DNA of 64,000 nt from Pseudoalteromonas flavipulchra NCIMB 2033 = ATCC BAA-314. GTDB lineage: Bacteria > Pseudomonadota > Gammaproteobacteria > Enterobacterales > Alteromonadaceae. A program made the position numbers and the translations under genes. Shown piece by piece: positions 1 to 10,280 of the stretch. The number at the start of each line of letters is the position of its first letter. Position 1 is the stretch's first letter. The DNA lies in contig JWIH01000011.1 in NCBI GenBank assembly GCA_000814665.1, forward strand, positions 62,001-126,000. Direction: 5' to 3'. The notes beneath the pieces were generated by a model, which was given only the letters and a program-made list of their open reading frames with translations, did no database searches and was not told where the DNA came from.

Positions 1-41
1 AGCTTACACATATAGATGGTAAGGATCACATATTATTTTCT

Positions 42-2090
42 CTACTGTGCTCGGGTAGTGTATAAATCACTACTAAATGCCCGAGCACTGGCATAAATAA
101 TTTGACCATCTCTAACATCAAATCCGTAATAACCATCAAAACGCTTTTGGCTTAATCGCTGTAGCGAGTCATCATGAATCTTATAGGTAGTGAGTGTTGT
201 CTCTTTATCGTTACCGGCATAAAGCACGCCTTTTTCTATAACACCTTGGTGAAAATGCGCTATTTCACCAAGTAAAGCCCCATTTTTCATCTGACCATTG
301 AGAACATCAGCTAAGTTGAACCGATAAAGTTCGCTTTGCTGATTGTACACATACACAGACTTTTTATCTGTTTTATCAACCATTAGCCTTACCCATGATG
401 AAGGGAGCTCTGCAACTAATTGTAGTTGACGGTTGTAGACTCTAACTTTACGCGTCTTATTTTGCTTCACTGTAATAGCAAATAACGTAGAATTAATCCA
501 AGATTGGGCAAAGCCATAACCGTCTAAGTAGGTTTGCTGTGTTACCTTTCTCTCTTCATTGTCAAGCAACCACAATTGGTGATTATCGTGATTAAGTAGC
601 ACAAACCTATCATCGGGAGAGACAGAAAGGCCTCTCAATACTGCATGTTCTGCAATAGGAAAAATGGGTGTAGCTCGTTGTTCTGGAGCTTGAAAATAGA
701 TGTAACTATGACCAGCACGATTGGAAGCAAAGTAGATCCCGACTTGATCGTTTGCAAATGCAGGTAATCGCTCATTGCCGTTGCTATTATCTAACTCAAA
801 ACCTGCTGTTTGCCAATTTAGATCAATGTTTTTGTCGTAAGTTGAGTAAATGTAATCTTTTTCATTGGGATGGCGCGCTAACTCACAACAAATTCGATCC
901 CCCAAACTTACAAGCGTTTGTTCCTTGTTATTTCGCGTATTAAACAGTTGTAATTGGGTCGGTTTGGAGGCCGACACATAGACAACATCATCACCACCTT
1001 GCCCCCAAATTCCAAACTCAATTTGTTGCTGGATATCAGCTAGCATGGATAAAGTTTGCGACTCGATATCAAAGTCAAATAAGCGGCTGATGCCTTGGCT
1101 ATTATGAGCTATTAATAACAAATCATTTGAATCGGGTTTTAAATCCACAGAGACAAAATGCCAATCTTGAGGCAAAGCAATGTTGACTAGCTCAACCCCG
1201 CTTTCAAAATTAACTTTATATAATGTATTTCTATGCTCATGATTTCTGGCATGTCCCAACAACCATATCGCCTCTTGCTTGGTAGCATAGGTAAGCCGGT
1301 GAGCAACGAGATTGTCACAGCCTAACCGCTGAACATGTGCTCGCTCAATGCTGTTTGTCTGTTCAGTAAAAGGAGCTTTGAACCAACCGCACTGACCTTC
1401 GTTATAACCATTAAAAATAAGACTCGTCGACGTTTGCGCAATTAAAGACTCAATGTAGTACTCTCCACTGCTCACTTCAGTACCAACATCATCGTGATTA
1501 TTACCGAGATGTTTCATCCAAAGTGTATTCCCATGACCTCGAGTATCATTGATAAAACTCACTGAATTCCCTTTTGGGGCGACAACCAAACTACGCTTGG
1601 CACCCAAAACCCGAGTCAATACGCTGTTTTCACCATAGCTCAGCTCAGTATCTTCAATACTGTTCCAAACGAAAACAGCAATAACGAGTAAACCGATCAA
1701 CGCGCCACCAAGTACCTTATTATTATAATTAGAGCTGCTTTTCAAATATCTTTGATAATTAGGACCTTTAACATCACCGACCTTACTTATTGAAGCAATA
1801 AAGCGATAGCCCAGTTTAGGCACAGTTTGAATATATTGTGGAGATTTAGGGTCGTCATTTAGGATTTTTCGTAAATTAGCAACCAATTTGTTGATAGCGT
1901 TATCGGTTACAATCACACCTTGCCAAATCGCATCTTGTAACTCATCCCGAGTAATTATTCGATTGGGATTGTCGAGGCAAAAAACCAGCAATGCGACCAT
2001 TCTCGGATCAAGTGCGACAACTTGCCCGTGATATGTTAATTCATAGGCTCCAGTATCAAACTGAAACTCGCCAAATTGAATACGCTCCAA
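42..2090 (-). CDS. CadC/ToxR-like membrane-bound transcriptional regulator
   Basis: This 682-aa protein is probably a one-component regulator that binds DNA in the cytoplasm and senses outside the membrane. Residues 1-98 form an OmpR/CadC-type winged helix, ending in the typical TVPKLGYRF motif. A single transmembrane segment lies near residues 126-143. The remaining ~530 residues have repeated WD/TolB-like blade patterns that suggest a periplasmic beta-propeller. The start appears to be TTG, with GGAG about 10 nt upstream on the minus strand. No partner gene is adjacent, so the regulated target is unknown. The architecture is clear; the signal sensed cannot be deduced. Confidence 0.8.
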   Translation of the reverse strand: MERIQFGEFQFDTGAYELTYHGQVVALDPRMVALLVFCLDNPNRIITRDELQDAIWQGVIVTDNAINKLVANLRKILNDDPKSPQYIQTVPKLGYRFIASISKVGDVKGPNYQRYLKSSSNYNNKVLGGALIGLLVIAVFVWNSIEDTELSYGENSVLTRVLGAKRSLVVAPKGNSVSFINDTRGHGNTLWMKHLGNNHDDVGTEVSSGEYYIESLIAQTSTSLIFNGYNEGQCGWFKAPFTEQTNSIERAHVQRLGCDNLVAHRLTYATKQEAIWLLGHARNHEHRNTLYKVNFESGVELVNIALPQDWHFVSVDLKPDSNDLLLIAHNSQGISRLFDFDIESQTLSMLADIQQQIEFGIWGQGGDDVVYVSASKPTQLQLFNTRNNKEQTLVSLGDRICCELARHPNEKDYIYSTYDKNIDLNWQTAGFELDNSNGNERLPAFANDQVGIYFASNRAGHSYIYFQAPEQRATPIFPIAEHAVLRGLSVSPDDRFVLLNHDNHQLWLLDNEERKVTQQTYLDGYGFAQSWINSTLFAITVKQNKTRKVRVYNRQLQLVAELPSSWVRLMVDKTDKKSVYVYNQQSELYRFNLADVLNGQMKNGALLGEIAHFHQGVIEKGVLYAGNDKETTLTTYKIHDDSLQRLSQKRFDGYYGFDVRDGQIIYASARAFSSDLYTTRAQ

Positions 2091-2583
2091 ACTACATCTA
2101 CTCCATGTAAGGCTTATTGTTATTCTTATTTACCAACCGACACTATAAGTTTGTTTGGCGTCAAATAATTAAAAAATATTTGAATCGTTAAAGTGTTTGC
2201 TAAAGCTTAGTCTATAACAATTACATTAAGTAAACGAGCCCTTTTGCAACGAGGAAATGGCCTCTTAGCAAGGCTTCCACCCTTTGCAACCACCAATACG
2301 GTTACCTCTAAATAGGCCCAGCAAAAACTTTACTATGGTAACTACTCTTCGGATAACTAATGCCTTTCCAGCTGGATAAGAAAATAATTTAATGTGATAA
2401 AAAATAATACGTTAATCCATTTTTTTACCTAAACCTTAGGTTATTTCGTTGCGAAGCTTTTGACACATAGAATAGAGTATTTAGCCTTTTAAATTGGTTG
2501 GAAAGTGAATTTGATTGGTATTATGAGGACAGCAGACCATTGCAGTCTGCATATTAAATAAAGTGAAAATTGCGTGATTAGTA
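2091..2583. other. Intergenic region without a recognisable gene
   Basis: This stretch of nearly 500 bases is AT-rich and separates two minus-strand genes. I see no convincing ORF, RNA gene or terminator in it. It must carry the promoter of the CadC-like regulator next to 2090, but no promoter can be assigned with confidence. Confidence 0.4.
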
Positions 2584-3045
2584 TCAAGCAGCTGTTATTG
2601 TAGTTAGCTTTATTTTAGCCGCTAACGTTGCTTTACCAACCAGCACGAGCACCACTGCACCAATAATCACAGGCGTAAATAAAAAGCTCCAGCCCTCTAG
2701 TGCCAACATGATCAGTATTGGATTCGCGCCAGCCGGTGGGTGGGTGGTTTTTGTTACTAACATACTAAATACGCCAAGCCCCGTTGCTAATGCCAAAGTG
2801 AATTCGTTAACACCGATATACTGCGCAAAAATAATCCCGATTGTAGCGGTAATGATATGTCCAAAGATGACATTTTTAGGCTGCGCAAGTGGACTTTCAG
2901 GCACACCAAATACCAGCACTGCCGTTGCGCCCAAAGGTGCCATTAAAAAAATATGCTCAGCACTTATCGTTTGACTAAACGCCAATATTGCAATTGCGAT
3001 AAACGCCCCTGCTCCAGCAATTAAAGCAAGCTGTATTTCTCTCAT
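2584..3045 (-). CDS. HPP family membrane protein
   Basis: The protein is about 153 aa and consists almost entirely of hydrophobic helices (four predicted). It carries the family hallmark THPPAGANP near the third helix and GATAVLVFG in the second. HPP proteins are integral membrane proteins; some members transport nitrite, but the substrate here is unknown. The frame extends upstream to 3123, but I chose ATG at 3045 because a purine-rich Shine-Dalgarno sequence lies at about 3053-3060 and the longer start would put coding sequence inside the palindromic operator. It is divergent from the TetR gene at 3156 and is likely its target. Confidence 0.85.
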   Translation of the reverse strand: MREIQLALIAGAGAFIAIAILAFSQTISAEHIFLMAPLGATAVLVFGVPESPLAQPKNVIFGHIITATIGIIFAQYIGVNEFTLALATGLGVFSMLVTKTTHPPAGANPILIMLALEGWSFLFTPVIIGAVVLVLVGKATLAAKIKLTTITAA

Positions 3046-3068
3046 TGTATTCTTTCCCTTTCCAAAAA

Positions 3069-3114
3069 GTAGACCAACTTGTCTACCACGCAAATGGTAG
3101 ACAAGTTGGTCTAC
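3069..3114. promoter_or_regulatory. Double TetR-type operator between HPP and TetR genes
   Basis: Two 19-bp arms (3069-3087 and 3096-3114) are perfect inverted repeats separated by 8 bases. Each arm is itself a smaller dyad, GTAGAC-N6-GTCTAC. The core TAGACC-N4-TGTCTA resembles operators bound by TetR-family repressors such as NemR (TAGACC-N4-GGTCTA). It lies exactly between the divergent HPP and TetR genes, which points to autoregulation and control of the HPP gene. Confidence 0.8.
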
Positions 3115-3155
3115 TTCTGTCAACCTATAATCACGCTAATAAACATGACTGACTG

Positions 3156-3686
3156 ATGAGTACAAAAAGACAACAACTGATCGATTGCGCAATGGGACTG
3201 TTTTATCAACATGGCATTCATGCCATTGGCATTAACGAAGTATTAAAGTCATCTGGCATTGCTAAAAAAACCCTGTACAACCATTTTGAGAGTAAAGAGG
3301 CGCTGGTGCTTGCAACACTTGAGCAGCGGCATCACCTATTTATATCTTGGTTATCTCGTTGCCTTGAAAATGCTCAAACGAATGAACAGCTCACAGAGCA
3401 GCTATTTTCAGCACTAGATCAGTGGATTAATAATAAAGTGGCGATGCTGGGCGATTTCCGTGGTTGTTACTTTATCAACACGGCGGCAGAATTTGGTGAG
3501 CTTACCAATCCAATAAATCAACTATGCCAGCGGCACAAACTTGCGGTAAAAACGTTACTTAAACAAGCGCTCAACGACGCTGATGATGCCGCTGTCGAGC
3601 GCTTGTTTCTATTGAGCGAAGGGATTATTTCAACGGCCTATACCTGTCACGATATGGACGTGGCCAAGCGGGCACTCAAGAATTAA
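3156..3686 (+). CDS. TetR/AcrR family transcriptional regulator
   Basis: This 176-aa protein has a classic TetR N-terminal helix-turn-helix at residues ~8-52, including GIHAIGINEVLKSSGIAKKT and LYNHFESKEALV. The C-terminal ligand domain contains FRGCYFINTAAEF, seen in a subgroup with a TetR_C-type domain that often responds to electrophiles or oxidants. It faces the HPP membrane-protein gene across a double palindrome and is inferred to repress it. The final 11 bases overlap the convergent YciI-like gene. The inducer cannot be read from the sequence. Confidence 0.88.
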   Translation: MSTKRQQLIDCAMGLFYQHGIHAIGINEVLKSSGIAKKTLYNHFESKEALVLATLEQRHHLFISWLSRCLENAQTNEQLTEQLFSALDQWINNKVAMLGDFRGCYFINTAAEFGELTNPINQLCQRHKLAVKTLLKQALNDADDAAVERLFLLSEGIISTAYTCHDMDVAKRALKN

Positions 3687-3987
3687 GATATTTCTCTACT
3701 TCTGTAAAGCAAGATGCAAACTTGCTTGGCACAAACTCGATAATGTCATACTGAGCCACTTCGGCGACATAAAAGGGATCTTGACGAACAATATCAAGTA
3801 GCTCAGCTTCACTACTCGCCTTTGCCAAAATAACCCCACCAGTTCGTGGGATTTTTCTGCCAGAGGCGATAAAAGTACCATTGGCATAGAAGCGATCTAA
3901 AAACGCGATGTGAGGGGCGAGCAGCGGCTCTACCTGTTCAATTTCGGTAACATAAGTAAGGTTAACAATAAATATTGAAGCTGACAT
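3676..3987 (-). CDS. YciI-like protein
   Basis: The 103-aa product fits the small YciI/YCII family (ferredoxin-like dimeric fold). Family features include a conserved His in LLAPHIAFLDRFY, the SGRK(I)PRTGGVILAKA stretch and the Asp-Pro-Phe motif QDPFYVAEVAQYDIIEF. YciI-like proteins are thought to be small enzymes, and some act in dechlorination or catabolism, but the role of this one is unknown. It converges on and overlaps the TetR gene by 11 bases and lies just upstream of the small membrane-protein gene ending at 4008, perhaps in one transcript. Confidence 0.8.
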   Translation of the reverse strand: MSASIFIVNLTYVTEIEQVEPLLAPHIAFLDRFYANGTFIASGRKIPRTGGVILAKASSEAELLDIVRQDPFYVAEVAQYDIIEFVPSKFASCFTEVEKYLNS

Positions 3988-4007
3988 TAAACTATTTTCC
4001 TGTGAGA

Positions 4008-4235
4008 TTATGGTTCTGATTTGGGTGCTTTTTTACGTTGTTCTTGTTTGGCTTTCGCGACATTTTTAAAAACGGGTGGTGGAATAGGGAAAAGCGAAAT
4101 GAGCGGCATTAAAGCCAAAAATAGATAGGCGCCTTTTGGCATTTTTTTGGCCCATAGCACGACCTTAAAAAGTAAAAAGGACGCGATAAAAATCGCCGTA
4201 AATAACAACAATACTTCTGTGATCCCTATATCCAT
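4008..4235 (-). CDS. Small hypothetical membrane protein
   Basis: The 75-aa product has two hydrophobic segments (residues ~7-28 and ~36-52) and a basic, Lys/Gln-rich cytoplasmic tail. I do not recognise a family. It lies 20 bases downstream of the YciI-like gene on the same strand, so co-transcription is possible. Confidence 0.55.
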   Translation of the reverse strand: MDIGITEVLLLFTAIFIASFLLFKVVLWAKKMPKGAYLFLALMPLISLFPIPPPVFKNVAKAKQEQRKKAPKSEP

Positions 4236-4321
4236 TATTATCTACTCATCTATTCAATAAGCTGGATATGGAGATAAAACGGGTAAAAAGCAAGCGACGT
4301 AAAACAAATAAGATAAGAACG

Positions 4322-4343
4322 AAAAAAGGCCCTGTGGGCCTTT
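4322..4343 (-). terminator. Rho-independent terminator after cyoE
   Basis: An 8-bp perfect stem (AAAGGCCC/GGGCCTTT) with a 3-base loop is followed on the minus strand by a run of T. It lies 30 bases past the cyoE stop and probably ends the cyoABCDE transcript. Confidence 0.8.
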
Positions 4344-4373
4344 GGATTTTAGTTACTTTGGGATAATCTGCGA

Positions 4374-5252
4374 TCAGTACAGCATCGCAGAAACTGTGCT
4401 GTGATTATCAATCGCCATCGCGATACTTAGGACTGTGATATTGACTATTGAGAATGCAAATACTTGCCTCGCCCAACCATGTAAATCTAAGTCTCTTTGG
4501 TATCCTTTTAGCGCCATCAATAACCACCAAAAACTGGTTGTACAGGCCACCGCCATAAATGCTATGCCGGTATAACCGCTAAGCGGTAGTAACATCACCA
4601 CCAGTGCATAAATGGCGATATACAAAACAATGTGATGCTTGGCCTTTTCAACACCTTGCGCGACTGGCAACACCGGAATATTCGCGGCCCGGTAATCTTC
4701 AAAACGGAAAATCGCAATGGCGTAAGAGTGCGGCATTTGCCAAAGACAAAACATCAATAATAAAATGGCAGCGCCAGAGTCAAACACCCCGCTTACTGCG
4801 CAGTAACCAACCACAGGAGGCACTGCCCCAGACAGGCTACCAACCACGGTGCCATACACTGAGTTTCGTTTCATGTATAAGCTGTAAACACCGACATAAA
4901 TAAAAAACCCAAATGCGGCAAAACCCAGCGCAATCCAATTGGTGAAATAGGCTAAGAGCCCAAAGCCAGATAATCCGAGTACCAGACTATGTGACAGTGC
5001 AGCAACTGAGGAAATTTCCCCAGTTACTGTCACGCGAGTTTTAGTGCGAGCCATTGCCGCATCGATATCCCTGTCAATGACATTGTTAACTACACAACCT
5101 GACGCAACGACTAAAGATAGCCCCAGTAGAGTCAAGGCAAATAGCAGCCAATCAACTTCACCTCGAGAGGCCAATAAAAAGCCTCCTGCGACTGAAATCA
5201 AGTTTCCCATAATGATCCCAGGTTTTGTCACCTGAAAATAACGACGCAGCAT
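4374..5252 (-). CDS. cyoE: Protoheme IX farnesyltransferase (heme O synthase)
   Basis: This 292-aa polytopic membrane enzyme attaches a farnesyl group to heme b to make heme O, the high-spin heme of the bo3 quinol oxidase. The UbiA-superfamily prenyl-diphosphate motif is clear ([18 protein letters not shown], residues ~56-73), as is the family N-terminus [20 protein letters not shown]. Length is normal. It is the last gene of the cyo operon, 13 bases after cyoD, followed by a terminator, which supports CyoE over the CtaB paralogue of aa3 oxidases. Confidence 0.95.
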   Translation of the reverse strand: MLRRYFQVTKPGIIMGNLISVAGGFLLASRGEVDWLLFALTLLGLSLVVASGCVVNNVIDRDIDAAMARTKTRVTVTGEISSVAALSHSLVLGLSGFGLLAYFTNWIALGFAAFGFFIYVGVYSLYMKRNSVYGTVVGSLSGAVPPVVGYCAVSGVFDSGAAILLLMFCLWQMPHSYAIAIFRFEDYRAANIPVLPVAQGVEKAKHHIVLYIAIYALVVMLLPLSGYTGIAFMAVACTTSFWWLLMALKGYQRDLDLHGWARQVFAFSIVNITVLSIAMAIDNHSTVSAMLY

Positions 5253-5265
5253 GACTACTCTCCTG

Positions 5266-5625
5266 TTAATACATCATCATGGCGTTCGATTCGTAGATGA
5301 TCCAGACCGACAGCCCCACTACCATCACAATAATCAACGCACTAAAGATAAAGGAAAGCGTGCTTGCCTTGCCTTCTTCCGTAACAAAGTTCAGGTGTAA
5401 AAAGTACTTCAGGTGCACCCAAATTTGCACTAACGCCGTTGTCACTAACGTCCAAAATGTCGTGCTAGATGACAAGCTGCCACTCATCACGGCAGCAAAA
5501 GGAATGGCTGTCAAAATAACGGATAGCACAAAGCCAATTAGATACGACTTCACACTACCGTGGCTGTCGTGTTCATGCTCATGAACATCCATCTGTGCTA
5601 ACGCTTGAGATCCACTATGGCTCAT
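5266..5625 (-). CDS. cyoD: Cytochrome bo3 ubiquinol oxidase subunit IV
   Basis: The 119-aa protein has three transmembrane helices and the subunit IV signature, including [18 protein letters not shown]. It begins [15 protein letters not shown] after a 1-base TAATG overlap with the cyoC stop, which decides the start over an upstream in-frame ATG at 5670. The subunit is non-catalytic and stabilises the bo3 complex in the inner membrane. A His/Glu/Asp-rich N-terminal stretch is visible. Confidence 0.93.
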   Translation of the reverse strand: MSHSGSQALAQMDVHEHEHDSHGSVKSYLIGFVLSVILTAIPFAAVMSGSLSSSTTFWTLVTTALVQIWVHLKYFLHLNFVTEEGKASTLSFIFSALIIVMVVGLSVWIIYESNAMMMY

Positions 5626-6245
5626 TACATTGCCCCCATTAAATAAACAACGGTAAATACACAGATCCACACGATATCTAAAAAGTGCCAGAACAAGCTT
5701 AAGCAGCTCAAACGCGTTACCGTTTGTGGTTTAAGACCACGGCGTGTCACTTCAATCATCATCACAGTCATCCAAATCAAGCCTGCCGTCACGTGCATGC
5801 CGTGCAGACCCACCAATGAGAAGAAAGAAGTCAGAAAAGCACTATGCTGCGGTCCATGACCATGTACTATTAAGTGATGGAATTCATACATTTCCATACC
5901 AATAAACACCGCACCAAAGGCAAATGTCACCGCAAGCCAAGATAAGGTTTGCGACTTTTTCTGTTTGTTTGCCGCTATCATGGCAAAACCAAAGGTAATA
6001 CTACTTAACAGTAGGGCCGCGGTTTCAACCGCAACAAAACCCAGCTCGAATATGTCTTTACCAGACACCCCACCTGCCGTGTTCATGTACAACACAGCAT
6101 AAGTGGCAAAGAAAGAAGCAAACAACAAACAGTCCGTCATCAGATATAGCCAAAAACCGAATACGGTATTTGAACCTGTGTCATGATCTGCATGCTCGTG
6201 AGCATCTTCTAACGCATGCAGCGTAGCGGGAGTAATTGCACTCAT
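5625..6245 (-). CDS. cyoC: Cytochrome bo3 ubiquinol oxidase subunit III
   Basis: The 206-aa product has five transmembrane helices and typical subunit III motifs, such as [21 protein letters not shown] and [14 protein letters not shown]. It is a structural subunit of the proton-pumping quinol oxidase. It lies 3 bases after cyoB and overlaps cyoD by one base, indicating tight translational coupling. Confidence 0.95.
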   Translation of the reverse strand: MSAITPATLHALEDAHEHADHDTGSNTVFGFWLYLMTDCLLFASFFATYAVLYMNTAGGVSGKDIFELGFVAVETAALLLSSITFGFAMIAANKQKKSQTLSWLAVTFAFGAVFIGMEMYEFHHLIVHGHGPQHSAFLTSFFSLVGLHGMHVTAGLIWMTVMMIEVTRRGLKPQTVTRLSCLSLFWHFLDIVWICVFTVVYLMGAM

Positions 6246-6248
6246 GAA

Positions 6249-8231
6249 TTAACCCTCCTGTAATGCGCGAGAAAGGTGGGCAGACTCAATCTGCTCAATC
6301 TCGTCAACCTGAACATAATAATCAACGTCGCTGGTGTAACAACGCTTAATAAATACCGCGATAGCACTGACAAAACCCACCGCCGCTAACCACCAAATAT
6401 GCCAAATCATGGCAAAGCAAAACACGGTCAATGACGCGCTGATAAGCACTCCAGCCGGGGTATTTTTTGGCATGTGAATAGGCTGATAATGTGCAGGCTT
6501 TTGATATGCCTGTCCCTGCTCTTTCATTTCTGTCCAAGCGTCAATATCGTCAACTACAGGGGTTTTCGCGAAGTTGTAGTACTGCGGAGGAGAGTCCGTT
6601 GACCATTCTAGCGTATGCCCATTCCACGGATCGCCTGTGGTGTCTTGCAATTGCTCGCGGTTTTTGTAGCTCACCACTAGCTGTACCACTTGGAAAACTA
6701 TCCCAAACATAATGATAAAGGCACCAATACACGCGATGTATAGCCAAATGTTCCACTCTGGCGTGTTGGTATGATTAAGGCGACGTGTCATGCCCAAGAA
6801 GCCAAGCACATAAAGCGGCATAAAGGCTACAAAAAAGCCAACTAGCCAGCACCAAAATGAGGCTTTACCCCAACGCTCATCAAGCTTGTAACCCATTACT
6901 TTAGGAAACCAGTAAGCAAAACCCGCCAGATAACCAAACACTGCCCCACCGATAATGGTGTTATGAAAGTGTGCAATTAGAAAAAGACTGTTGTGCAGCA
7001 CATAGTCCGCGCCAGGAATCGCAAGCAGTACGCCAGTCATCCCACCAACGGTAAAGGTCACCATAAACCCTAACGTCCAAAGGACCGGCACCGTGATCCG
7101 CAAACGACCGCGATACATGGTAAATAACCAGTTAAAGAGTTTTACTCCCGTCGGGACCGCAATGACCATCGTCATGACCCCAAAGAAAGCATTAACATTG
7201 GCGCTTGAACCCATAGTAAAGAAGTGATGTAGCCAAACAATAAAGCCCAAAATAGAAATCGCACCGCTGGCATACACCATCGACTTATAGCCAAACAGGC
7301 GTTTACCTGTAAAGGTTGAAATAATTTCTGAGAAAATCCCAAACGCAGGCAAGATCAAAATATAAACTTCAGGGTGACCCCATGCCCAGAACAGATTGAT
7401 ATACATCATGGCATTACCACCGGCTTCATTGGTGAAGAAGTGGAAGTCCATATAACGGTCAAGCGTTAGCATCGCTAGCACCGCAGTAAGAATTGGGAAA
7501 GATGCCGCAACTAGAATATTTGCCCAAGTACAAGTCCAAGTAAAAATAGGCATTTTCATTAGCGTCATGCCAGGTGCACGCATCTTAAATACGGTTACCA
7601 AGAAATTCACGGCGGTGAGCAATGTCCCAAGTCCGGATATTTGCAGTGCCCAAATATAGTAATCAACCCCAACACCCGGACTAAACGACAACTCCGACAA
7701 TGGCGGATACGCCACCCAACCGGTTTTTGCAAACTCACCAAATGCCAAGGATAAGTTGATCAGAATTGCCCCGCCCGCCGTCAACCAAAAACTGAGGTTA
7801 TTCAAAAACGGAAAGGCAACATCTCTAGCACCAATTTGCAGTGGCAAGATGATATTCATCAAACCAATCATAAATGGCATCGCCATAAAGATGATCATGA
7901 TCACCCCATGTGCCGTAAAGATTTGGTCATAATGTTCTGGAGGTAAGTAACCGGCAGCGCCGCTTGTGGCCATCGCCAGCTGTGTGCGCATCATGATGGC
8001 GTCGGCAAAACCACGCATTAACATAATTAATGCCAAGATAATGTACATCACGCCTAAGCGTTTATGATCGATTGAAGTGATCCAATCGTGCCACAGTACG
8101 CCCCATTTTTTGTGTTTTGTGACCATTGCCGCCACAATTAGACCAACAACCGCCACCACAGCTAACGTCACCATAATGATGGGTTCGTGATAAGGGATTG
8201 CCTCTATGGATAATTTACCAAACAACGACAT
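6249..8231 (-). CDS. cyoB: Cytochrome bo3 ubiquinol oxidase subunit I
   Basis: This 660-aa catalytic subunit reduces O2 to water at a heme-copper centre and pumps protons. The copper B ligands are visible in [12 protein letters not shown] (with the cross-linked Tyr) and WLHHFFTMG. The heme ligands lie in [19 protein letters not shown] and [14 protein letters not shown]. About 15 membrane helices are predicted and the length matches E. coli CyoB. It sits 2 bases after cyoA in the operon. Confidence 0.97.
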   Translation of the reverse strand: MSLFGKLSIEAIPYHEPIIMVTLAVVAVVGLIVAAMVTKHKKWGVLWHDWITSIDHKRLGVMYIILALIMLMRGFADAIMMRTQLAMATSGAAGYLPPEHYDQIFTAHGVIMIIFMAMPFMIGLMNIILPLQIGARDVAFPFLNNLSFWLTAGGAILINLSLAFGEFAKTGWVAYPPLSELSFSPGVGVDYYIWALQISGLGTLLTAVNFLVTVFKMRAPGMTLMKMPIFTWTCTWANILVAASFPILTAVLAMLTLDRYMDFHFFTNEAGGNAMMYINLFWAWGHPEVYILILPAFGIFSEIISTFTGKRLFGYKSMVYASGAISILGFIVWLHHFFTMGSSANVNAFFGVMTMVIAVPTGVKLFNWLFTMYRGRLRITVPVLWTLGFMVTFTVGGMTGVLLAIPGADYVLHNSLFLIAHFHNTIIGGAVFGYLAGFAYWFPKVMGYKLDERWGKASFWCWLVGFFVAFMPLYVLGFLGMTRRLNHTNTPEWNIWLYIACIGAFIIMFGIVFQVVQLVVSYKNREQLQDTTGDPWNGHTLEWSTDSPPQYYNFAKTPVVDDIDAWTEMKEQGQAYQKPAHYQPIHMPKNTPAGVLISASLTVFCFAMIWHIWWLAAVGFVSAIAVFIKRCYTSDVDYYVQVDEIEQIESAHLSRALQEG

Positions 8232-8233
8232 AA

Positions 8234-9157
8234 TTACTCCTCAGCCTTGCCGTGATGTGGATGCGCAGCATGCTCTGGCTTGGCGTAATAACTCATTTCG
8301 CCATGGCCCTGCATGTACTTCATAACTATGGTGTGGAATAAGCCCTGCTCTACCGAGCCAAAATATTCAACGGGGTGATATTCCGAAGGCTCAGCCAGTT
8401 TCGTATAACGACCTGCGGTTAAGGCTTCGCCGTTTGCTTTGACATCGGCAACCCAGTTATCAAAACTTGCTTTGTCTTTGGTCGCAATGGCATCGAACTT
8501 CATTCCCGTAAAGCCCGCTCCGCTGTAGTTAGCAGAAAAGCCTTTGAACGTCCCCGGCTCGTTAGCAATCAGGTGAAGCTGCGTTTCCATCCCAGCCATC
8601 GAGTAGATTTGGCTGCCAAGCTGTGGAATAAAGAAAGAGTTCATGGTGCTTTCGGAAGTGATTTTGTACTCCACTGGTACATTCGCAGGAAACACCAGCT
8701 CATTCACTGTAGCAATGCCTTGCTCTGGATAGATAAATAACCACTTCCAGTTGAGCGATACCACCTGAACAGTGAGGTGTTCACCTTTACCTTCCAACGG
8801 CTTATACGGATCAAGTGATTGTGTAGAGCGCCAAGTGATCACCCCAAGTACAATAATAATCACAATCGGAATGGTCCAAACCACGGCTTCTATTTTGTTA
8901 GAGTGAGCCCATTTAGGTGCATAGATCTCGTGGTCACGACCATCTCGGTACTTCCACGCAAAATATAAGGTAAGAATAATAACTGGTACTACAACGAGTA
9001 ACATCAGTACAGTGGCAATGATGATCAAGGACTTCTCATCCATGCCAATTTGCCCCTTGGGATCTAAAATGCCACCACTACAGCCGGTGAGCATAAGCCC
9101 CAATGAAGCGAACGCATAATTCACAACACTACGTTTATTCAATTGATTACCCTTCAA
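8234..9157 (-). CDS. cyoA: Cytochrome bo3 ubiquinol oxidase subunit II
   Basis: The 307-aa lipoprotein has a signal ending in the lipobox LTGC (Cys near residue 26), two transmembrane helices (about 45-67 and 87-107) and a cupredoxin domain. The CuA-binding Cys pair of cytochrome c oxidases is absent from the cupredoxin domain, which identifies a quinol-oxidising enzyme. It is the first gene of cyoABCDE; the promoter should lie in the ~300 bases upstream. The C-terminal tail is His-rich. Confidence 0.95.
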   Translation of the reverse strand: MKGNQLNKRSVVNYAFASLGLMLTGCSGGILDPKGQIGMDEKSLIIIATVLMLLVVVPVIILTLYFAWKYRDGRDHEIYAPKWAHSNKIEAVVWTIPIVIIIVLGVITWRSTQSLDPYKPLEGKGEHLTVQVVSLNWKWLFIYPEQGIATVNELVFPANVPVEYKITSESTMNSFFIPQLGSQIYSMAGMETQLHLIANEPGTFKGFSANYSGAGFTGMKFDAIATKDKASFDNWVADVKANGEALTAGRYTKLAEPSEYHPVEYFGSVEQGLFHTIVMKYMQGHGEMSYYAKPEHAAHPHHGKAEE

Positions 9158-9456
9158 CGATAAGCTGCGGCTTATTTATCAAGCGCGCTGAGTATCTATT
9201 TGTGCAAGCTATGCTGCACAAGTTCGAATTGCACTGTATCCATCAGAGAAAATGCATTAGTGAAGGGAAACGCTCCTTTGATACCAGTCACTAACCATTT
9301 ACCAAATAATCGGTACAGTAAACGGACAATCACATTTGCTAAGCTTACAATTCGCCCTAAAAGGACTGTAAGTAGCCGATTAATGTAATTGAAACTGAAT
9401 TGCTGACTGCAGATCCAAATCGCGTAAATCAAACGCACTGGACTCAAATATTGCGA
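9158..9456. other. Upstream region of the cyo operon
   Basis: This ~300-base gap holds only short ORFs without good ribosome-binding sites. As the leader of cyoA it must contain the operon promoter. I cannot identify a specific ArcA, FNR or other operator by eye. Confidence 0.4.
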
Positions 9457-9888
9457 TTACGCAAACAGACAGCGGTACCCAAAAGGAGGAGCACGACAAC
9501 CATGTGCGCTAGGCACCGGTTGAGGTTGAATAGCCTCAGTAGAGGCGAATGCCGTTTTACGCAGGATAACGCTAGCGCGTGTAGGCAAAATAGTATGGAA
9601 AACTAACCAATAAAGACCTATCAATAATTGTAATGACAAGATAGGCTGAGCCCAAAACTCTCCAAGCATCACCAAAACAGAGTCAGGTAGTGAATTATCT
9701 GCAAAAAGTGCTTCTAATTCAGCTACATCACCTAGCATGCCAGTGAATAATAATGCCGTGTTAAACATCATCAATGCGCTTAGCACACTGAAAATACGAC
9801 CGAATAACTGCGCACGCGTGACCATACAACCTTGATAGGTTGTGTCGTCAGTAGTAGCAGTATGTCGAACATAGCTTAACAGTGGCAC
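9457..9888 (-). CDS. Hypothetical membrane protein
   Basis: The product is 143 aa, with hydrophobic segments around residues 28-50 and 80-100 and a Pro-rich C-terminus. The start is probably GTG at 9888, since AGGA lies 6 bases upstream on the minus strand; an internal ATG (residue 22) is an alternative. I recognise no family. It lies upstream of cyoA on the same strand but about 300 bases away, so it is probably a separate unit. Confidence 0.5.
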   Translation of the reverse strand: MPLLSYVRHTATTDDTTYQGCMVTRAQLFGRIFSVLSALMMFNTALLFTGMLGDVAELEALFADNSLPDSVLVMLGEFWAQPILSLQLLIGLYWLVFHTILPTRASVILRKTAFASTEAIQPQPVPSAHGCRAPPFGYRCLFA

Positions 9889-10280
9889 AGATTATCCTGA
9901 TGTTTTTATCTTGATAGAATTGATTAGTTCAGAACTTTCAGTCTAAACTGAAAATTCGCAGCGAGTATAACAAAGTCGCTATTCGATTCAAGCGATATCT
10001 GCAATGATCTATATCAAATTTTCTTGATCTATCCCTAACCCCCATCCTTCCCTAAGACAAAACTCTCAAACACACTTATTAACAATAGTTCTCATTCACA
10101 ATAATTTACAAAACGTAAATATTAACATTTTTATTAACTATCAATTAGATAGCCGTCTGCACGGCTTAACGCCTTATTCATCTCTTGTTCATGCTATTTA
10201 TTTTTGGTTCGTTCTAAGTATGATCCACGCCAACTGACATCGCTGTCATTTTAACTAATTCTTTGTTACTAGAGGAACTC
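9889..10280. other. Intergenic region with a short dyad
   Basis: The gap lies between divergent genes. It contains one near-perfect 18-bp dyad, TTTCAGTCTAAACTGAAA, at 9936-9953, just upstream of the minus-strand gene that starts at 9888. The rest is AT-rich and presumably holds the chemoreceptor promoter. No further gene is seen. Confidence 0.5.

Noticed and set aside
9103..9447. Short frames on both strands upstream of cyoA
   Set aside because: They are mutually overlapping and low in complexity of support; the region is better explained as the cyo leader.
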